A stretch of DNA of 64,000 nt. It comes from Bacteroidota bacterium (GTDB lineage: Bacteria > Bacteroidota > Ignavibacteria > Ignavibacteriales > Melioribacteraceae). The translations under genes and the position numbers were made by a program. The DNA is taken from positions 124,001 through 188,000 of the forward strand of contig JAHJUE010000007.1 in assembly GCA_018829205.1 (NCBI GenBank), written 5' to 3'. Positions within the stretch are counted from its first letter, which is position 1. Every line of letters starts with the position of its first letter. Below are positions 33,255-42,317 of the stretch, piece after piece. The notes below the pieces were generated by a model. The model did not search any database, was not told where the DNA came from, and was given only the letters and a program-made list of their open reading frames with translations.

Positions 33255-34164
33255 AAAGATCAAACGCAATTCTAAAAGTATTACAATGCGCTTCTACAAT
33301 TTCATTTATATTCGGCGAATAACCTCCTCCCATTGAAACCATTACCGGCAGGTTATTTGTTTTTGCAGTTTCAAAAACAAAATGGTCGCGCGCGGCACAG
33401 CCATCTATTGTCATACCTAATCTCCCCCATTTATCTGTGTGAAGAACATCAACCCCGGAAATGTAAAAAAGAAAATCAGGCTGAAACGATTTTATAATTT
33501 GCGGAAGGTTTTCATATAACAATTTTAAATACGTATAATCATCTATCTTATATTTCAGCGGAATGTCCAAATCGCTTTTTTCCTTGTACAAAGGATAATT
33601 AGCTTCTCCGTGCATGCTGAAGGTAAACACACTAGTATTATTTTCAAATATTTTTGCCGTTCCGTTTCCCTGGTGCACATCGAGATCAACAATTAATATT
33701 CTTTCGGCTAATTTCATATGAAGAAGATAGTTTGATGCAACAGCAACATCGTTAAGAAGACAAAAACCTTCCCCATGACCGGCATAAGCGTGATGAGTTC
33801 CGCCTGCAACATTTAATGCAGCCATGTTATCCATTGCTGAAAGTGCGCCTTTTATTGTTCCGCCGGCAATAATAAATTCGCGTTCTATTAATTCTTTTGA
33901 CAGAGGGAATCCGATTTTTCTTATTTCCCTTTCACTTAACCGCAGATTGACAAGTTTACTTACATATTCTTTATCGTGAGTTAATTCAACAATACTTAAT
34001 TCAGCTTTTGAAGGAGTAAATATATTTACTTCCGAAATTGTGCCTTCATTTATAAGTCTTTCGGGGATAAGTTTGTATTTGTCAATCGGGAACTTGTGGC
34101 CTTCCGGCAGCGGCAAAACGTATTCATTTGAATAAGCGATTTTTAGTTTTGAAGAAATTTTCAT
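33247..34164 (-). CDS. Histone deacetylase-like (class II HDAC/AcuC superfamily) Zn hydrolase
   Basis: 305 residues. The active-site blocks are complete: GGTHHAYAGHGEGFCLLND has the His-His pair, ILIVDLDVHQGNGTA holds Asp and His zinc ligands, and ISGVDVLHTDKWGRLGMT supplies the second Asp ligand, with SMGGGYSPNI near the end. Family members remove acyl groups from lysine, polyamines or other amines in the cytoplasm. Substrate is unknown. Divergent from the GSCFA gene across a palindromic repeat. Confidence 0.92.
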   Translation of the reverse strand: MKISSKLKIAYSNEYVLPLPEGHKFPIDKYKLIPERLINEGTISEVNIFTPSKAELSIVELTHDKEYVSKLVNLRLSEREIRKIGFPLSKELIEREFIIAGGTIKGALSAMDNMAALNVAGGTHHAYAGHGEGFCLLNDVAVASNYLLHMKLAERILIVDLDVHQGNGTAKIFENNTSVFTFSMHGEANYPLYKEKSDLDIPLKYKIDDYTYLKLLYENLPQIIKSFQPDFLFYISGVDVLHTDKWGRLGMTIDGCAARDHFVFETAKTNNLPVMVSMGGGYSPNINEIVEAHCNTFRIAFDLFS

Positions 34165-34230
34165 CTATAAAAATAAGGTAATCTGAGAATAGAAAGAATC
34201 AATTTATTTACTTATTCATTTTCTCTGTGT

Positions 34231-34318
34231 ACTTTGCGATTGTCTTTGCGGGCTCTGCGTGAGAAATATTTCTATCACGCAGAGAGCGCAGAGGTATTTT
34301 GCGCAAAGGGCACAAAGT
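34231..34318. repeat. Imperfect ~88-bp palindromic dispersed-type repeat
   Basis: Central arms CTCTGCGTGA (34253-34262) and TCACGCAGAG (34275-34284) are perfect. Outer segments (ACTTTG, CTTTGCG) pair again with CGCAAAG and CAAAGT on the other side. The core resembles the CTCTGCG/CGCAGAG palindromes seen scattered in many bacterial genomes. It lies between two divergent genes, so it may also influence their transcripts. Confidence 0.65.
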
Positions 34319-34363
34319 ATTAAATAATTGATTATTTTTATTAAAAATAATTCCAATGTTAAA

Positions 34364-35344
34364 ATGAAATTTAGAACAGAAATAGATATTCCCAAAAGCG
34401 AAATTCAATTTGAGCACAGTGACAACATTTTAACCTTAGGTTCATGTTTCGCGGAAAACATCTCAAAGTATTTCAGTTATTATAAATTCAACATACTCGA
34501 AAATCCTTTCGGCGTGCTTTACAACCCGGTTTCAATTTACAACTCATTAAAATTTACTATAGAGAACAAACAATTTTTGAAAGAAGATTTGATTTTTGAT
34601 CAATCAGAGTACCACAGCTTTTTTCATCATTCGGATTTTTCAAACCATAATTATGAAGCCTGTTTAAGTAATATAAATGATAATCTTTTGGTTACTAATG
34701 AATATTTAAAGGAGTGCAATAAACTTATAATATCATTCGGCACTTCGTACGTTTTCAGACATAAAGAAAGAAACATAATAGTCTCTAACTGCCATAAAAT
34801 TCCGCAAAATGAGTTTGAAAGATTTAGGCTAACTGTTGACGAAACAAAAGACTATCTTCAAAAAATTATAGACACATTAAAAATTCACAATTCAGCATTA
34901 AGCATTATTTTCACTGTGAGCCCGGTGAGGCATTGGAAAGACGGCGCGGTCGACAACCAATTGAGCAAATCAATTTTACTGCTTGCCATAAACGAAATTG
35001 TTAGCAAAAACAATAACTGCGAATATTTCCCCTCATACGAAATTATGATGGATGATCTGCGCGATTACCGTTTTTACGCTGAAGACTTAATACATCCGAA
35101 TAAAATCGCGACCGACTATATCTGGGAAAAGTTCAGTGAAAATCATTTCACCAGCGAGTGCTTTAAAGTTATGAATGAAGTAAAAAAAATAGTTCAGGCA
35201 GTTATGCATAAACCAAGGAATTTAAAATCGGCTGTTCATCTAAAATTTTTAGATACGCAGTTAAAGTACATCAATGAATTATCTAATAAATACGTATATA
35301 TAAACTTTACGGATGAAATTAATTTTATTAAATCACAATTTTAA
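34364..35344 (+). CDS. GSCFA-domain protein
   Basis: 326 residues from the ATG at 34364. The name-giving motif is present: ILTLGSCFAENISKYF, with the nucleophile-type Ser. Other family blocks are NPFGVLYNPVSIYNSL, ITFTVSPVRHWKDGA and the C-terminal EDLIHPNKIATDYIWEKF with the D-x-x-H pair of SGNH hydrolases. GSCFA proteins are thought to be esterase/lipase-like; the substrate is unknown. No signal peptide. Well conserved in Bacteroidota. Confidence 0.93.
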   Translation: MKFRTEIDIPKSEIQFEHSDNILTLGSCFAENISKYFSYYKFNILENPFGVLYNPVSIYNSLKFTIENKQFLKEDLIFDQSEYHSFFHHSDFSNHNYEACLSNINDNLLVTNEYLKECNKLIISFGTSYVFRHKERNIIVSNCHKIPQNEFERFRLTVDETKDYLQKIIDTLKIHNSALSIIFTVSPVRHWKDGAVDNQLSKSILLLAINEIVSKNNNCEYFPSYEIMMDDLRDYRFYAEDLIHPNKIATDYIWEKFSENHFTSECFKVMNEVKKIVQAVMHKPRNLKSAVHLKFLDTQLKYINELSNKYVYINFTDEINFIKSQF

Positions 35345-35459
35345 CCTTGGTTAATTTTACCTTTCAACTCCCTTCCGCTTTAGATGTCGATATATTCGAC
35401 CTTACTGTCGCAGCCAATTAAAATCAGATTGAATTTCTGTCAATTCATCAATATATACT

Positions 35460-35474
35460 TGGCATTCTTATTGA
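35460..35474 (+). promoter_or_regulatory. Candidate -24/-12 element upstream of the DUF2202 lipoprotein
   Basis: TGGCATTCTTATTGA has TGGCA and TTG at -24/-12 spacing, with A after the TTG. The predicted start near 35486 gives a 30-base leader to the ATG. Same motif as those before the receptor, solute-binding-protein and calcium-motif operons. Pattern only. Confidence 0.3.
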
Positions 35475-35515
35475 CTTATATATTAAAACAATAATTCAAT
35501 AAAAAAGGAAATAAT

Positions 35516-36169
35516 ATGAAAAATATAAAATTAATATTCTCCATAACAGTCACTGCTATTTTATTATTTGCGGTAGCAGGATGCGGTTCAAACTCAACTG
35601 AAAATGAAATTGAAGACACTGCCGTTGTGAATGAAAATGATTTATCTTTAACGACCTTAGCTAAAGATATTACAGATGAAGAAAGCGAAGCTCTCATTTT
35701 TATGCGAGAAGAGGAAAAACTTGCCCGCGACATTTATATATCATTTTATAAAACTTACGGGTTAAGGATTTTTAACAATATCTCTAAAAGCGAACAGCAG
35801 CACATGAATGCTATTAAAGTATTATTGGATTTATATGAAATTCAGGACCCAGTAAAGGATGACATTACAGGTAAATTTGAGAATCAGGATTTGCAGGATT
35901 TATTCGATCAACTTCTCTTACAAGGAAGCGCTTCAAAGACTGATGCTCTTGCTGTAGGCGCCGCGATAGAAGAAATTGATATATTGGACTTGTTAAAAAG
36001 TATTTCCAACCCTGAATTAAAATCTGAAATCCTTGTAGTTTTTAATAATTTAAAGAAGGGATCTGAAAACCACTTGCGCTCATTTGTAAGAAATCTGCAG
36101 GTTAACGGAATTGATTACGAAGCCCAATATCTTGATGAAGAATTTTACAAAAGCATTATAAGCAGATAA
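35516..36169 (+). CDS. DUF2202 ferritin-like lipoprotein
   Basis: 217 residues with AAAAAGGAAAT upstream. The signal ends in a lipobox (AVAGC, Cys near 22), so it is envelope-anchored. The DUF2202 domain is seen in ESEALIFMREEEKLARDIYIS, then FNNISKSEQQHMNAIKVLLDLYEI and the end GSENHLRSFVRNL. The E-x-x-x-x-R pattern and later E-x-x-H motifs are those of ferritin-like four-helix bundles that bind a di-metal site. Activity is not established. A strong terminator follows. Confidence 0.88.
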   Translation: MKNIKLIFSITVTAILLFAVAGCGSNSTENEIEDTAVVNENDLSLTTLAKDITDEESEALIFMREEEKLARDIYISFYKTYGLRIFNNISKSEQQHMNAIKVLLDLYEIQDPVKDDITGKFENQDLQDLFDQLLLQGSASKTDALAVGAAIEEIDILDLLKSISNPELKSEILVVFNNLKKGSENHLRSFVRNLQVNGIDYEAQYLDEEFYKSIISR

Positions 36170-36187
36170 AATAATTATATGTTATAC

Positions 36188-36227
36188 AAGTGAACATAAA
36201 AGTAATCTATTGCGTTTATGTTCACTT
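36188..36227. terminator. Bidirectional terminator between DUF2202 and NtrC-type regulator genes
   Basis: Perfect 13-bp arms, AAGTGAACATAAA (36188-36200) and TTTATGTTCACTT (36215-36227), 14-base loop. The plus side continues TTTTATTTTTT. The hairpin overlaps the regulator stop codon. Confidence 0.8.
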
Positions 36228-37595
36228 TTTATTTTTTAAGCCCAGTCTTTCCAATCTCGATCTTAAATGTCTTTCGGTTATATCAAGTTCACGCGCGGCG
36301 GCGCTTTGATTTCCATTGGTTCTATTTAATGCTTCTTTTATCAGTTCTGTTTCGAATGCCTTCATTTTTTCTTCGTAAGGTAGATCAAGATTACGGGGAT
36401 CAATAATATTTTTTTCGGCGGATTTCCCAAGTTGAGGGGGAAGATCATCGGTTGAAATATAATTATCTCTTGAAAGAATTACGGCACGTTCAATTATATT
36501 TTCGAGTTCTCTAATGTTCCCCGGGAAATTATATTTCATTAAAATATCCAGCGCTTCGCTTTTTATATTAGATATTTCTCTGTCATTTTGATTTGAGTAC
36601 TTACGAATAAAATGATCGATTAAAATCGGGATGTCTTCTTTCCGTTCGCGCAGTGAGGGCAGGTTAAGTGTTACTACATTAAGCCGGTAAAACAGATCTT
36701 CTCTAAATTCATTATTCTCAATCATCTTTTCAAGATTTTGATGAGTCGCGGCTATAATACGCACATCAACTTTTTTTGTTTTGTTGCTTCCTATACTTTG
36801 TATTTCGCCGAATTGAATTGCCCTTAATATTTTCACCTGAATATTAAGCGGAATATCTCCTACTTCATCAATAAACAATGTGCCGCCGTCAGCTTCTTCA
36901 AATCGCCCGATTCGTGTATCCATTGCCCCTGTAAAAGATCCTTTTACATGTCCGAACAATTCGCTTTCAAGAAGATTTCCGGAAAGAGCGGCTACGTTAA
37001 CTGTTACGAACGGTTTTTGATTTCTTTGACTTGTGAAATGAACTGCCTTTGCGATTAATTCCTTGCCTGTTCCGCTTTCTCCTCTAATTAGTACTGTAGC
37101 TTTACTTTGCGCTACTCTTCCCGCAAGATTTAATACGTTTTCCATTTTAGCGCTTTGAGATATAATGGACTCAAACTTAAATTTTTCCTGAAGCTGATTT
37201 TTCAGCGATTCATTTTCCTGCATTAAATATTTCTTTTCGCTAATTCGTTTTATTAAGTTTTCAAGCTCATCCAGATCAACAGGTTTCGATAAATAATCGT
37301 ATGCCCCGCTTTTCATTATTTCAACCGCTTGTTCAACATTACCGTAAGCCGTAATAATTACAACATCAATATTAGGATTTATTTTTTTGATTTCTTTAAG
37401 CACTTCTAACCCGCTCATTACCGGCATTCTATAATCACTTAACACAATATCTATCTGGTTTTCTTTAATAATGTTAATTCCCTCATTTCCGTTAAGCGTA
37501 GAAAAAACATTATGATCTCTTTTGGTAAGAAACCTTTTTAACGAATCCAATTGACCCTGTTCGTCGTCGATTAAAAGAATAGACATCTTTTTCAT
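36222..37595 (-). CDS. NtrC/AtoC-family sigma-54-dependent response regulator
   Basis: 457 residues. The receiver domain has D54 in [10 protein letters not shown], a Thr in VIITAYG and Lys in LSKPVD. The AAA+ domain has Walker [10 protein letters not shown], the sigma-54 contact loop GSFTGA, Walker [13 protein letters not shown] and [11 protein letters not shown]. The Fis helix-turn-helix is [26 protein letters not shown]. It overlaps the kinase gene by one base (TAATG) and is the last gene of the five-gene operon. Its targets likely include its own operon. Confidence 0.95.
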   Translation of the reverse strand: MKKMSILLIDDEQGQLDSLKRFLTKRDHNVFSTLNGNEGINIIKENQIDIVLSDYRMPVMSGLEVLKEIKKINPNIDVVIITAYGNVEQAVEIMKSGAYDYLSKPVDLDELENLIKRISEKKYLMQENESLKNQLQEKFKFESIISQSAKMENVLNLAGRVAQSKATVLIRGESGTGKELIAKAVHFTSQRNQKPFVTVNVAALSGNLLESELFGHVKGSFTGAMDTRIGRFEEADGGTLFIDEVGDIPLNIQVKILRAIQFGEIQSIGSNKTKKVDVRIIAATHQNLEKMIENNEFREDLFYRLNVVTLNLPSLRERKEDIPILIDHFIRKYSNQNDREISNIKSEALDILMKYNFPGNIRELENIIERAVILSRDNYISTDDLPPQLGKSAEKNIIDPRNLDLPYEEKMKAFETELIKEALNRTNGNQSAAARELDITERHLRSRLERLGLKNKK

Positions 37596-39607
37596 TATGG
37601 TATGTCCTTAATTTCAGGTTTCAATTTTATTGTAAATTTTGTGCCCTTGTTTATTTTGCTTTCGACATTAATTATGCCTTTATGTTCATTAATTATTCTT
37701 TGAGAAATACCCAGTCCAATTCCAGTTCCTTCAGGTTTAGTCGTAAAGTATAAATTAAATATTTTCGCAATATTTTCTTCAGGTATCCCGTTTCCGTTAT
37801 CCTCAATTTCAATATTGATATATTCTCCGATTTGACGCGATGAAATTTTAATTATCCCGTTTTCTCTTATTGAATCCCGCGCGTTTGCTATAAAATTAAT
37901 AAGCACCTGTTTCATTTGGTTTTCATCCCACAGAACCTGTCCCTTATAATCATTAGCCAAAACAAGTTCTATATTATTTTCTTTCAGAATTTGATTATGC
38001 TGCAGATAAATTTCTTTTAAGAAACTGTCCAATGAAAAATAATTTATATGAAGTGGCTCGGGTTTGGCAAGCTTCAAAAAATTTTCAATTGTTTTGTTAA
38101 TTCTTTTTACCTCTTTATAGACTAATTGCGTAAACGCGTTATAATCTTCCTGATCCTGCTTGGGTTCAAAATCCCGCGCGAGCTGCTGAATAATTGTTCC
38201 GATAGTATTAAGCGGATTTCTGATTTCATGAGCTACGCCCGAAGCCAAATGTCCCATTGCCGTAAGCTGTTTGCCCCTTACAATCTGTTCTTCCAGTTCT
38301 TTTATACTTGTAAGATCTTTAATAATAAGAACAAAATTAGTATTATTTTTTGAGTCTTTAAATTCACTTTTTGACATTAAGAGGTATTTTTTTTCGTCGT
38401 TTTTCTGACATGTTGTTTCAATTATGTTTGATTCCGAGCCGAATATTTTGCTTTCCGTTTCTTCGCATAATAATGTATTCAGCCCGTTTGAAATAATTTC
38501 ACTTTTTGAAATTTTAAAAAACTTTATTCCCGCAGGATTTATCTCTTTTATTTTTCTCTCTTCGTCTAAAACTACGATTACATCATTAGCATAATTAACA
38601 AGTTTATCGGCAAATCCTTCAATATAATCATACTTGTTTTTGAGCGCATTAAAATTTTGTTTTGCAAAAACTAATACAATAAGAAATGTTCCAAGCAGAA
38701 GCATTAAAAGTCCGCTTATAATTATTCTATTTGTAATTCGGTCGTATACTAAATTAAGCGGCTCTAAAGATAACCCAATTCTGAAAAGCCCGACAATTTC
38801 TCCTTCAATTTTAAATGCATGTACGGCTTCAAATATTTCCTCGCCGTTAAAATCCGCGAACCGCCATTTAAATATATCTTTTATAACTGATTCACTTAAA
38901 AATTCTGAATCTATAATATTGTCAAGATAATTAACATTTTTTGACGCTGCCAAAATTCCCGTTGTATCGACTAACGCGGTGTAAATTACACCTTTATTCT
39001 CTGTTAATTTGTTAAGCAATATTCCGAATCCGATCCGCTGCCTAAATTCCAACAATTTTTCAGCGTCAAGATTAAGAACAATCGCGCCTCTTTCTTTTGT
39101 TGCAATTGCGGCTACATATCTATATCCCTGCTGTAACCGCGCTTCTTTCAAACCAATTATAAGCGTATCCTGTTTACCTTGAAATATAGGCTGCAAAAAA
39201 TTCCTTGCATATTGACCTGTAATTCCGAATCTGGTTTTATCAACATTTGAATAAAGCAGATAGCCGTTATTATCAAAAACGTTAATCCTGTTTAATTCAT
39301 TTATTTCTGCAATTTCTTTAAGTAGTTTGTTTGAAAGCTTATTTTGTTCAAAAAGTATTTTAATAACCGCCGCGTTGTTCAAGAGTCTTTTATTCATTTC
39401 CTCTTCAAGTTCATCGCTTGCGAGCAGTACTTCCTGAGATGATATAAGCATTGTTTCCAATAAGGAGTGGGCCTGACTTTCGAGAATATTAAGCGTTTCT
39501 TTTTTACTTTGCTGAAGTTCACTTATCACCGCCGCCGCAACAATTATCATTACAACGGAAAAGATTAGCATTAGGCTCTTAGGCTGAATCAAGGTTTTTT
39601 TTAACAT
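37595..39607 (-). CDS. PAS-containing membrane sensor histidine kinase (NtrB/ZraS-like)
   Basis: 670 residues from the ATG at 39607, seven bases after the previous stop; the only earlier start is a TTG inside that gene. Two membrane helices (~10-30 and ~295-320) enclose a large periplasmic sensor domain with dCache-like features (NVFDNNGYLLYSNVDKTRFG, LIGLKEARLQQGYRYVAAIATKERGAIVLNLD). A PAS domain (~335-440) follows. The HisKA box is SGVAHEIRNPLNTIG; the ATPase has QVLINFIANARDSI and IEIEDNGNGIPEENI. Together with the regulator it forms a sensor of an envelope signal. Confidence 0.94.
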   Translation of the reverse strand: MLKKTLIQPKSLMLIFSVVMIIVAAAVISELQQSKKETLNILESQAHSLLETMLISSQEVLLASDELEEEMNKRLLNNAAVIKILFEQNKLSNKLLKEIAEINELNRINVFDNNGYLLYSNVDKTRFGITGQYARNFLQPIFQGKQDTLIIGLKEARLQQGYRYVAAIATKERGAIVLNLDAEKLLEFRQRIGFGILLNKLTENKGVIYTALVDTTGILAASKNVNYLDNIIDSEFLSESVIKDIFKWRFADFNGEEIFEAVHAFKIEGEIVGLFRIGLSLEPLNLVYDRITNRIIISGLLMLLLGTFLIVLVFAKQNFNALKNKYDYIEGFADKLVNYANDVIVVLDEERKIKEINPAGIKFFKISKSEIISNGLNTLLCEETESKIFGSESNIIETTCQKNDEKKYLLMSKSEFKDSKNNTNFVLIIKDLTSIKELEEQIVRGKQLTAMGHLASGVAHEIRNPLNTIGTIIQQLARDFEPKQDQEDYNAFTQLVYKEVKRINKTIENFLKLAKPEPLHINYFSLDSFLKEIYLQHNQILKENNIELVLANDYKGQVLWDENQMKQVLINFIANARDSIRENGIIKISSRQIGEYINIEIEDNGNGIPEENIAKIFNLYFTTKPEGTGIGLGISQRIINEHKGIINVESKINKGTKFTIKLKPEIKDIP

Positions 39608-39614
39608 GGTTTCA

Positions 39615-40457
39615 TTAGTTGTTGTAAGACTCAATCATGTTTATTAAATCTATTGGTAAGATATCATATTTTTCCGCAATGTTTTTTATTTTATCATCCT
39701 CTTTTATCGCGATTCCATTATTTTCTAAAATCTTTACTCCATCATTCCATAAAATGTTTTTATTCTTAAACAATTCCGAAATCATTTTTCTTCCGTATCC
39801 GCTTCCGGCTGATGTCAAAGTTTTATTCAGTGATGTAGAATTGCTGATTTTAAATAAATTATATATTTCACTTGGGGCAATTTTAAATTTCTCCCCAGCT
39901 TCTTGAATTGTCATTAATGTATCGCTAATCATATAACCATTCTTACTCATTATGCCCGAAAATTGTACGGCTGTTATTCCAATAGTTTTTGAAAACTCAG
40001 ATATGGTTAGAAGTTCAGCATGTGGAAAAGGGGGTTCAGTTTCATCAGTTGACCAGGAGTTTGTCATATATTCGCCAAATTCCATAACATAATTAAACGG
40101 TACAATTTGGAAATAACTTCCTGTGAATACAAAAACACTTAAACCGGCGGATAATATTAATTCAATTTTTATTTTATTCCCGGCTTCAACTTTTTTCCTT
40201 ATATAACTTATTATCGGTTTCCAATTAAATATTAAATGGAAGACCATAGCAACAACCCAAATAAACGAGAATAAAGTATGCAGCGACTGCCATTCTTCCT
40301 TTGTAATTCCCAGCATCAGCCAGTTTGACCAATGCGCTATTCTGCCCGGCGGTGAAATATATAAAGTTATTCCTGTAATTGTCATTATCAAAAAGGAAAA
40401 CACCATGTAAATACTTATAAATGAACGCCAATTGATTCCCGCATATTTTGTTTTCAT
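39615..40457 (-). CDS. DUF4405-type membrane protein with C-terminal helical repeats (possible b-heme protein)
   Basis: 280 residues. The first ~130 have four membrane helices with the DUF4405 pattern: NWRSFISIYMVFSFLIMTITGITLYI, IAHWSNWLMLGITKEEWQSLHTLFSFIWVVAMVFHLIFNW. The spaced His residues (AHW, LHT, FHL) could bind b-type heme, as in related cytochrome-like families; this is inferred. From ~145 on there are three or four copies of a helical unit ending in an I-x-P-x-x-hydrophobic turn (EAGEKFKIAPSEIYNLF, IAEKYDILPIDLINMI). The unit resembles small helical modules found in redox proteins. It sits between a barrel protein (11-base gap) and the kinase. Confidence 0.8.
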   Translation of the reverse strand: MKTKYAGINWRSFISIYMVFSFLIMTITGITLYISPPGRIAHWSNWLMLGITKEEWQSLHTLFSFIWVVAMVFHLIFNWKPIISYIRKKVEAGNKIKIELILSAGLSVFVFTGSYFQIVPFNYVMEFGEYMTNSWSTDETEPPFPHAELLTISEFSKTIGITAVQFSGIMSKNGYMISDTLMTIQEAGEKFKIAPSEIYNLFKISNSTSLNKTLTSAGSGYGRKMISELFKNKNILWNDGVKILENNGIAIKEDDKIKNIAEKYDILPIDLINMIESYNN

Positions 40458-40468
40458 ATTATGTTCGC

Positions 40469-41584
40469 TTAGAATTGTAATCCCAGATTAATAGTAAATG
40501 TACTTCCTTTGTAATCATACCAGTAGCTGTTTGAAGATTTGTTTATATAGGAATAGTTTATACCGAAATTAAGACTAGTCTGATTCGCACTGTCAAGCGG
40601 AATCGTTTTATTCATCTGCAAATAAAAAGCATTCTGCGAATCTTCTCTATCTGTGCCGGTTTCATATAATTCTGAATTTATATATATCCCTTGACTCGGA
40701 TAATTTCTTGAACTGATTTCAAAACCTGTTTTTGCTATTATCTCTAAAGGTAAAATCTGAGTCAGCTCTGCGCCGAAAGCGTTTTCGTTTCTGCTGTAAG
40801 GATCATCAAACAAATCTGATTCATCGCCGTATGATGAATAATAATCACCTAACAATGAAAGGGATTCACCAAGCAGTGAACGGTTTATATAATAAACCGC
40901 GAGTCCCGTATTTTCAAACAAGGACTGTGCAGCTCTAAAATTAAAATATAATTGAGTTGAAGATAAAGCGGAACTATTGTTTCTCGCTCCCAACATACTT
41001 CCCGTATTTAAGTAATATTTATAATTTAATGCCGAGTTAAGTATTAAAGCTGTTTTAGTATCAAAGCTTCTGTTTAAATTCAGTCCGGCGCTTATAAATA
41101 CATTATTGTAATCGCTTAGATTGGTATAATTTTTATAGCCGGCGGATAAGTTTAGAACAGGATTCATAAACAAACTATCTAATTTTTTTCTGTAATAACC
41201 CGTCACGCTTATATAATCGTAATAATTATAGAGTTCTTTGTTTATTCTTTGTTCGCCGTATATTCCTAAAATATTGTCTTCGCCCGATTTGTAAAATCCA
41301 AACTGATGCCAGTAATTATTTCTTTCAACCGATTTGTTGAATAAGGAATAACTTCCGTAATAAAGAAAATTGAAGCTAGTGAAATCATATTCAATTCCTC
41401 CGCTATATGAAGAAATTATTTCCGCTTCGGCAATAGGCGAACGGTACGGGTTGCTGTCATAAACCTGCGTAGTGGAGAAACCGGCGCTCAATTGAGCCGT
41501 ATTAATTTCCGGAATAGTTATAAGAATTACTAAAACTAAGGTCAGAATTAGATTTTTGTATTTTATTAATTCGGCATGTTTCAT
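40469..41584 (-). CDS. Outer-membrane beta-barrel protein of unknown function
   Basis: 371 residues with a signal peptide (ILTLVLVILITIPEINTAQ). The mature part is almost entirely amphipathic beta strands with tight turns (FNFLYYGSYSLFN, LNLSAGYKNYTNLSDYNN), about 16-18 strands, and ends in the Phe-terminated strand STFTINLGLQF. That is diagnostic of an outer-membrane barrel. It resembles the heterogeneous porin-like barrels that accompany envelope redox clusters, but I cannot name the family. Overlaps the upstream calcium-motif gene by four bases, so translation is coupled. Confidence 0.82.
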   Translation of the reverse strand: MKHAELIKYKNLILTLVLVILITIPEINTAQLSAGFSTTQVYDSNPYRSPIAEAEIISSYSGGIEYDFTSFNFLYYGSYSLFNKSVERNNYWHQFGFYKSGEDNILGIYGEQRINKELYNYYDYISVTGYYRKKLDSLFMNPVLNLSAGYKNYTNLSDYNNVFISAGLNLNRSFDTKTALILNSALNYKYYLNTGSMLGARNNSSALSSTQLYFNFRAAQSLFENTGLAVYYINRSLLGESLSLLGDYYSSYGDESDLFDDPYSRNENAFGAELTQILPLEIIAKTGFEISSRNYPSQGIYINSELYETGTDREDSQNAFYLQMNKTIPLDSANQTSLNFGINYSYINKSSNSYWYDYKGSTFTINLGLQF

Positions 41585-42018
41585 TTTTTAGCTCCTTTAC
41601 CCTTTTGATTTCCCTGACCTTTGTTGGAATTATTTCCGGTAGACTGATTATTTCCGTGCTGCGGAGCTAAACCATTAGGATTATTTAGTCCGTGTCCTTT
41701 CAGTTTATTATACTTTTGAAGATTATCATTAATCCCGTCGCCGTCCAAATCAACATAAGGCAGATTCTCAAATTTTCTTTTTTTGCTGAATTTCTGATAA
41801 TCAGGATCCAATCCGTTCGGTATACCGTCGCCGTCATGATCAGGGGCGTTATCATTATAACCGTCGCCGTTTTCATCAACAAACATTCTGCTTTGATGAA
41901 GCTTTTCTTTTGTTTCTTTTATTTTTGAAGCTGTAGTATCCTGCTGCGAGTATATTTGAACCGGTAGAAAGATTACGGCTAAAAATATAGCTGCAAATAT
42001 TGTTTTTATAGTTTTCAT
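41581..42018 (-). CDS. Small secreted protein with Asp-rich thrombospondin-type-3-like calcium motifs
   Basis: 145 residues from the ATG at 42018, preceded by GAGGT. The signal peptide (TIFAAIFLAVIFLPVQIYS) precedes repeats of the D-x-D/N-G-D-G-x-x-D type: DENGDGYNDN, DHDGDGIPNGLDPDY, DLDGDGINDN. These are the calcium-binding units of thrombospondin type-3 repeats. The tail is Asn/Gly/Lys-rich and low complexity (NNSNKGQGNQKGKGAKK). First gene of the five-gene operon that ends with the sigma-54 activator, so its calcium-binding domain may link to the sensed signal. Confidence 0.82.
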   Translation of the reverse strand: MKTIKTIFAAIFLAVIFLPVQIYSQQDTTASKIKETKEKLHQSRMFVDENGDGYNDNAPDHDGDGIPNGLDPDYQKFSKKRKFENLPYVDLDGDGINDNLQKYNKLKGHGLNNPNGLAPQHGNNQSTGNNSNKGQGNQKGKGAKK

Positions 42019-42040
42019 AATTTTTACCTCAATTATATAT

Positions 42041-42056
42041 TCCAATTGATATGCCA
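42041..42056 (-). promoter_or_regulatory. Candidate -24/-12 element upstream of the five-gene operon
   Basis: Minus strand TGGCATATCAATTGGA has TGGCA and TTG at -24/-12 spacing, with G after the TTG as in the receptor promoter. The predicted start near 42030 is only ~12 bases before the ATG at 42018, overlapping the ribosome binding site, which is a weakness. A TATAAT downstream could serve as an alternative -10 box. Confidence 0.3.
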
Positions 42057-42135
42057 GAATAAAGTCTCATTTTTATTCGAAATTTCAACTATTTATTTGC
42101 TTTTTTTGATTATTTAGCCGATTCGGTCGAGCGGT

Positions 42136-42153
42136 CTCGACTGATGAGTCGAG
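42136..42153. repeat. Short palindrome in GC-richer island
   Basis: CTCGACT-gatg-AGTCGAG, within a ~45-base GC-richer stretch between the two calcium-motif genes. A dispersed palindromic repeat or an operator for the operon. Confidence 0.4.
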
Positions 42154-42257
42154 CCGATAATCTAATTAATTCTTTAAATTTATATACACTTATCAAATTT
42201 TTATAGTGCTTAATATGATGTTTGTTTATCAATTTAGATTTAGCAGAAATTATTATT

Positions 42258-42292
42258 TAAAATAAAAATGGCAGCCCAAAAGGCTGCCAAAT
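42258..42292 (-). terminator. Rho-independent terminator after the Gly-rich secreted protein gene
   Basis: Minus strand TGGCAGCC and GGCTGCCA arms around a 5-base loop, followed by TTTTTATTTT. It separates the Gly-rich gene from the five-gene operon transcriptionally. Confidence 0.85.
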
Positions 42293-42317
42293 TTATGCAT
42301 GACAAAAAGCTTAATAA

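Noticed and set aside
34231-34318. Attachment site or integration scar
   Set aside because: The structure is a nested palindrome without integrase, tRNA or flanking direct repeats.
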